DNA of 64,000 nt from positions 56,094-120,093 of the forward strand of contig NZ_JAJTBB010000089.1 of NCBI RefSeq assembly GCF_021287135.1. Direction: 5' to 3'. The position numbers and the translations under genes are program-made. Shown one piece after another: positions 60,575-64,000 of the stretch. How positions within the stretch are numbered: position 1 is the stretch's first letter; the number at the start of each line of letters is the position of its first letter. The stretch comes from Acidovorax sp. GTDB taxonomy: Bacteria; Pseudomonadota; Gammaproteobacteria; Burkholderiales; Burkholderiaceae_C. The notes below the pieces were generated by a model. That model was not told the DNA's origin and made no database searches. It worked only from the letters and a program-made list of their open reading frames with translations.

Positions 60575-60886
60575 ATGACCCTACCGCCCCTTCCCCCGCT
60601 GCCCCTTGCCATGCCCGTGCCCACCGGCGAGCAGCTCAAGGCCGCTCGCATCACGGCGGGGCTGAGCCAGGCCCAGGCCGCCGAGCTGATGGGCTACCCG
60701 TTGCAAACCGGCAGCCGGGGCGGTGTGCAGTCGCGCACCTGGCAGGCACTGGAGAGCATGAGCGACGAACGCAACATGCAGGGGCCCGTGTTTGCGATGT
60801 TCCTTTTGCTCACGGGGCAGCACCCGGAGTTTGTGCTGGCAGCGCGCCCTGGCGTCGCGGATGGCGCCGAGGCGGCAGCAAACTGA
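60575..60886 (+). CDS. Small helix-turn-helix (XRE-like) protein
   Basis: A 103-residue protein. TGEQLKAARITAGLSQAQAAELMGYP reads as an XRE-type helix-turn-helix, with SRTWQALESMSDERNMQGPVFAMFLLLTG after it, the arrangement of small phage-like regulators. The start may be ATG 60575 or the in-frame ATG 60611 that begins MPVPTGEQL. The leader is occupied by a dispersed-repeat copy. The target is unknown. Confidence 0.65.
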   Translation: MTLPPLPPLPLAMPVPTGEQLKAARITAGLSQAQAAELMGYPLQTGSRGGVQSRTWQALESMSDERNMQGPVFAMFLLLTGQHPEFVLAARPGVADGAEAAAN

Positions 60887-60932
60887 TGCCCGCATCCCGC
60901 AGCTGCCCTGGCACCCCGGCGCGCGGCGCGGC

Positions 60933-61934
60933 TCAGTCCACCGTGATGTTGGCGGCCTTGATGACCTGCGCCCACTTGTCGACTTCGGCTTTCTGAAAGG
61001 CTGCGATCTGCGCAGGCGGCAGGTCGGCCGGCTCCATGCCGAAGCCCTTGAGGCGGTTCTGCATGTCGGGCTGGGCCAGGATCTTGCGGATTTCGGCGTG
61101 CAGGCGCGTCACCACCGGCGCGGGCGTGGCCGCCGGCACGAAGACCGCTTGCCACGACTGCACCTGGAAATCGGCCAGGCCGTTCACGCCCGACTCGGCC
61201 ACTGTGGGAACGTCGGGCAGCGACGCAAGGCGTTGGGGCGAAGTGACGGCAATGGCGCGCAGCTTGCCGCTCTGGATGTGCGGCGCAGCCACCACGGTGG
61301 TGTCGAACATCATGTCCACTTGGCCGCTGATCACGTCCTGGATGGCGGGGCCGCTGCCCTTGTAGGGAATGTGGGTGAACTTCACGCCCGACTTGTACGC
61401 GAGCAGTTCCACCGCCAGGTGCTGGGAGCTGCCGGTGCCGGCCGACGCCGACGACAGGCCGCCCGCCTTCGCCTTGGCCGCGGCCAGCACGTCCTTGAGC
61501 GTCTTGTACGGGCTGTTGGCCGCCACCACCAGCACCACGGGGTTGGTGCCGATCAGCGTGACCGGGGCAAACGACTTGAGCGGGTCATAGCCCAGCTTGG
61601 GGTACAGGCTGATATTGATGGCGTGCGAACTCACGGTGCCGCCGAGCAGGGTGTAGCCGTCCGGCGCGGCGCGGGCCGCTGCTTCCGACCCGATGCTGCC
61701 CGCCGCGCCGCCCTTGTTCTCCACCACCACCGTGGTGCCCAGGGCCGGCCCCAGCTGCTGGCCGATGAGCCGGGCCAGCGTGTCGGTGGTGCCGCCCGCC
61801 GCAAAGGGCACGACGTAGGTGATGGCTTTGCCGGTGGGCCAGTTGCCCTGGGCGGCCGCGGGCAGCGCGGCGGCCCCCAGCGCGGTGGCGGCGGCCGCCA
61901 CGGCGGCGGTGCGGACGAAGGTTCTGCGGTGCAT
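60933..61934 (-). CDS. Bug-family tripartite tricarboxylate transporter substrate-binding protein
   Basis: A 333-residue periplasmic binding protein. A twin-arginine-like or Sec signal (MHRRTFVRTAAVAAAATALG, cut after AAAQG region) precedes the BugE-type fold: ITYVVPFAAGGTTDTLAR, VVVENKGGAAGSIGSE, PDGYTLLGGT and AVFVPAATPAPVV. Bug proteins bind carboxylates and are very abundant in Burkholderiales. No TctA/TctB membrane partner is adjacent. AGGAGACACACC precedes ATG 61934. It is divergent from a second Bug gene. Confidence 0.9.
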   Translation of the reverse strand: MHRRTFVRTAAVAAAATALGAAALPAAAQGNWPTGKAITYVVPFAAGGTTDTLARLIGQQLGPALGTTVVVENKGGAAGSIGSEAAARAAPDGYTLLGGTVSSHAINISLYPKLGYDPLKSFAPVTLIGTNPVVLVVAANSPYKTLKDVLAAAKAKAGGLSSASAGTGSSQHLAVELLAYKSGVKFTHIPYKGSGPAIQDVISGQVDMMFDTTVVAAPHIQSGKLRAIAVTSPQRLASLPDVPTVAESGVNGLADFQVQSWQAVFVPAATPAPVVTRLHAEIRKILAQPDMQNRLKGFGMEPADLPPAQIAAFQKAEVDKWAQVIKAANITVD

Positions 61935-62432
61935 GGTGTGTCTCCTGGGGTGGGGTTCGGATAAGGGAGGTAAGAAAGGGAGGCAAGAAGGCCAGCGGCG
62001 CAAGGGGTGCGTGAAGAGCGTGCTGGGTCAGGGCAAGTCCACGGTCTGCAGCCCGTTCGGCCCCCTACCCGGCGGCCCGCCAGGGGCGCTCATGGCGGGG
62101 TCCAGGGCCAGGCAGGGCCGCCAGCTGCGGCGCAGGCGAGGGGTGGCAGGTTTCATCAGGGGGGCTTTCTTGCATGAAGCGTCGACGTAGTCGTCGATTA
62201 CGTCATACGTTGTCGTACAACAAACGGGATTTTGGTGCGATCAAGAACCCGGTGGCTCCGGGAATTACCCTTAGGACTCCTCGGCAGTTGCAGCTGCAGT
62301 TTCCATAGTGCACAGGCCGGCACAACGGGGCTGCCCTCTCCGCAATTACCCTGACCCCGGGGGAAATTCATTGCGTTTCGCCAAATCAAGTTGTACGATG
62401 ACTAACAACAAAATTCCTCGGAGACACGTCCC
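61935..62432. promoter_or_regulatory. 498-bp divergent region with candidate GntR-type operators
   Basis: GTTGT-CGT-ACAAC (62209-62221) is a perfect palindrome; read on the minus strand it is GTTGTACGACAAC, and GTTGTACGATGAC (62390-62402) differs at two positions. GACGTA (62184-62189) and TACGTC (62199-62204) form another inverted repeat. The TTGT-N3-ACAA form resembles FadR/GntR-type operators. The segment AATTACCCT occurs twice (62263, 62344). No gene was seen. Confidence 0.45.
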
Positions 62433-63413
62433 ATGCCCCTGATTCGCCGCCGTGCCGCGTTGCTGGCCTGCTCTGCCCTGCTGGCAGCCTTTCCTGCCCT
62501 GGCCCAGACGGGTGGTGCCGACTGGCCCGCCAAGACCTTGCGCATCGTGGTGCCCTACCCGCCCGGCGGCAGCTCGGACATCATTGCGCGCTCCATCAGC
62601 CAGGTGCTGTCCGAGTCGCTCAAGCAAAGCGTGATCGTGGAGAACAAGCCCGGCGCCAACGGCAACCTGGGCGCCGACTTCGTGACCAAGGCCGATCCCG
62701 ACGGCTACACCCTGCTGCTGTGCGACGTGGGCGCGCTGGCCATCAGCCCCTCGGTCTACACCAAGCTGTCGTTCGACCCGTCCAAGGACCTGCGCGGCGT
62801 GACCATGCTGGCCTACTCGCCGCACCTGCTGGTGGTGCACCCCTCGGTGCCCGTCAACAACCTCAAGGAACTGGTCGCCTACTCCAAGAAGAACGACCTG
62901 AACTTCGCCGTCACGGCCACCGGCAGCGCTCCCCACCTGGCCGGCGTGGCGCTGGAGCGCGCCAGTGGCGCACGCTGGCAGTACATCCCCTACAAGGGCG
63001 GCGTCACCGCCATTCAGGACACCGTAGCCGGGCAGACCCAGGTGCTGATGAACGGCATGCTGGCCACCCTGCCCCAGGTGCAGAACGGCAAGCTCAAGGT
63101 GCTGGGCGTGTCCAAGTCCACCCGCATGCCGCTGATCGGCGACGTGCCCACCATTGCCGAGCAAGGCGTGGCCGGCTACGAGTCCGGCACCTGGCAAGGC
63201 GTGCTGGTCCCGCGCGGCACGCCCGAGGCCGTGGTGCAAAAGCTGAACAAGGCCCTTATCACCGCCATCCGCGCGCCCGAGATCCGCTCGCGCCTGGCCG
63301 GCCAGGGCGCCGAGGTGGTGACCATGGCGCCCGCCGAGCAAGACCAGTTCTTTGCCAAAGAGCGCGCCCGCTGGGCCAGCGTGGTCAAGGCCGCCAACAT
63401 CAAGCTCGACTGA
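62433..63413 (+). CDS. Bug-family substrate-binding protein next to kdgD
   Basis: A 326-residue periplasmic binding protein with a Sec signal peptide ([20 protein letters not shown], cut after ALAQ). [51 protein letters not shown] and [17 protein letters not shown] are Bug motifs. It shares only the family pattern with the divergent Bug protein, so it is not a recent duplicate. Being immediately upstream of kdgD suggests that it binds a sugar acid such as glucarate or galactarate. GGAGAC precedes ATG 62433. Confidence 0.9.
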   Translation: MPLIRRRAALLACSALLAAFPALAQTGGADWPAKTLRIVVPYPPGGSSDIIARSISQVLSESLKQSVIVENKPGANGNLGADFVTKADPDGYTLLLCDVGALAISPSVYTKLSFDPSKDLRGVTMLAYSPHLLVVHPSVPVNNLKELVAYSKKNDLNFAVTATGSAPHLAGVALERASGARWQYIPYKGGVTAIQDTVAGQTQVLMNGMLATLPQVQNGKLKVLGVSKSTRMPLIGDVPTIAEQGVAGYESGTWQGVLVPRGTPEAVVQKLNKALITAIRAPEIRSRLAGQGAEVVTMAPAEQDQFFAKERARWASVVKAANIKLD

Positions 63414-63463
63414 CGCCGCCGGCCCAGACCCCTTTTCTTTTGTTGTTTCGAAACCGCTCCGCC

Positions 63464-64000
63464 ATGACTCCCCAAGACCTCAAATCCATCATGGGCTCCG
63501 GCCTGCTCTCGTTCCCCATCACGGACTTCGACGAGCAAGGCAACTTCCGCCCCAAGACCTACATCGAGCGCCTGGAGTGGCTGGCCCCCTACGGCGCCAG
63601 CGCCCTGTTTGCCGCCGGGGGCACGGGCGAGTACTTCTCGCTCTCGGGCCCCGAGTACAGCGAGGTCATCAAGACGGCGGTGGACACCTGCCGCGGCAAG
63701 GTGCCCATCATTGCCGGCGCCGGCGGCCCCACCCGCACGGCGATTGCCCATGCGCAAGAGGCCGAGCGCCTGGGCGCGCACGGCATCCTGCTCTTGCCCC
63801 ACTACCTGACCGAAGCGGGCCAGGAGGGCCTGATCGAGCACGTGGCGCAGGTGTGCAACAGCGTGAAGTTCGGCGTGATCGTCTACAACCGCGACCGCAC
63901 CAAGCTCACGGCCGAGTCGCTGGCCATCCTGGCCGATCGCTGCCCCAATCTCATCGGCTTCAAGGACGGGGTGGGCCACATCGAAACGATGTCTTCCATC
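63464..64000 (+). CDS. kdgD: 5-dehydro-4-deoxyglucarate dehydratase KdgD, truncated by window end
   Basis: The first 179 residues of a DHDPS/NAL-family barrel. [38 protein letters not shown] and [19 protein letters not shown] are characteristic of KdgD, which converts 5-dehydro-4-deoxyglucarate to 2,5-dioxopentanoate in glucarate/galactarate breakdown. The Schiff-base lysine segment ([14 protein letters not shown]) is just visible before the window ends. No clear ribosome site precedes ATG 63464, 50 bp after the Bug gene; the two probably share a transcript. Confidence 0.88.
   Translation, partial: MTPQDLKSIMGSGLLSFPITDFDEQGNFRPKTYIERLEWLAPYGASALFAAGGTGEYFSLSGPEYSEVIKTAVDTCRGKVPIIAGAGGPTRTAIAHAQEAERLGAHGILLLPHYLTEAGQEGLIEHVAQVCNSVKFGVIVYNRDRTKLTAESLAILADRCPNLIGFKDGVGHIETMSSI

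Noticed and set aside
62263-62352. Twice-occurring AATTACCCT segment considered as an operator.
   Set aside because: Nine bases repeated twice without symmetry or fixed spacing to a promoter is not enough.

Overview
The window looks like a chromosomal segment of a high-GC betaproteobacterium of the family Comamonadaceae, most like Acidovorax. This rests on gene content and order (smc-zipA-GNAT-ligA, phaC-phaA with phaB, prpC-acnD-prpF, dapC-dapD-pilU-dapE-prmB), on GC-rich third codon positions, and on a dispersed ~60-bp repeat that I associate with this family. No rRNA, tRNA, CRISPR array, prophage or transposase gene was found. Almost every base is in a recognisable housekeeping, metabolic or signalling gene. 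The accessory material is short repeats and one small nuclease gene.

Layout. 1-7.9 kb: end of a GntR regulator, a flavocytochrome ferric reductase, an acyl-CoA ligase, a saccharopine-dehydrogenase-like enzyme facing an Lrp/AsnC regulator, an acyltransferase and dusA. 7.9-16 kb: a CHASE-PAS-GGDEF-EAL sensor, a RelA/SpoT-domain protein, intracellular PHB depolymerase phaZ, a soluble RnfB-type ferredoxin and a chemoreceptor with a C-terminal Cache domain. 16-23.9 kb: dapC, dapD, pilU, dapE, prmB and an ABC-F ATPase on one strand. 23.9-28.4 kb: an unannotated transcription-unit-like region ending in a bidirectional terminator, then the PHB synthesis genes phaB, phaA and phaC. 28.5-32.4 kb: a small membrane protein, pgeF, a maleylacetoacetate/maleylpyruvate isomerase, a MarR regulator, an FAH-family hydrolase and a NUDIX hydrolase. 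32.4-43.7 kb: a collagen-like secreted protein, PBP1a, ligA, a GNAT, zipA and smc. 44-47.3 kb: a second CHASE-PAS-GGDEF-EAL protein. 47.5-55.8 kb: the propionate (2-methylcitrate) cluster with a divergent XRE/IrrE-like regulator; a DUF559 nuclease gene and palindromic repeats lie between acnD and prpF. 55.9-64 kb: a PAS-GAF-GGDEF protein, a CopD-like membrane protein, an ABC exporter, an EthD protein, an XRE-like protein, two Bug-type solute-binding proteins and the start of kdgD.

How the genes work together. PHB is made by PhaA, PhaB and PhaC and mobilised by PhaZ. Propionyl-CoA is oxidised by PrpC, AcnD, PrpF and a PrpB-like lyase. The dap genes make diaminopimelate for the cell wall that PBP1a polymerises. 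Three cyclic-di-GMP proteins, a probable alarmone synthetase and a chemoreceptor make the window rich in signalling.

Most worth a second look: (1) the DUF559 nuclease bracketed by palindromic repeats inside the prp operon; (2) about a dozen copies of a ~60-bp repeat, three of them inside dapE, pgeF and ligA and read in the same frame; (3) the structured intergenic RNA candidate before phaB; (4) a terminator hairpin ending 10 nt before the ABC-F start codon; (5) a collagen-like protein. All family assignments come from reading motifs by eye; no database search was run.
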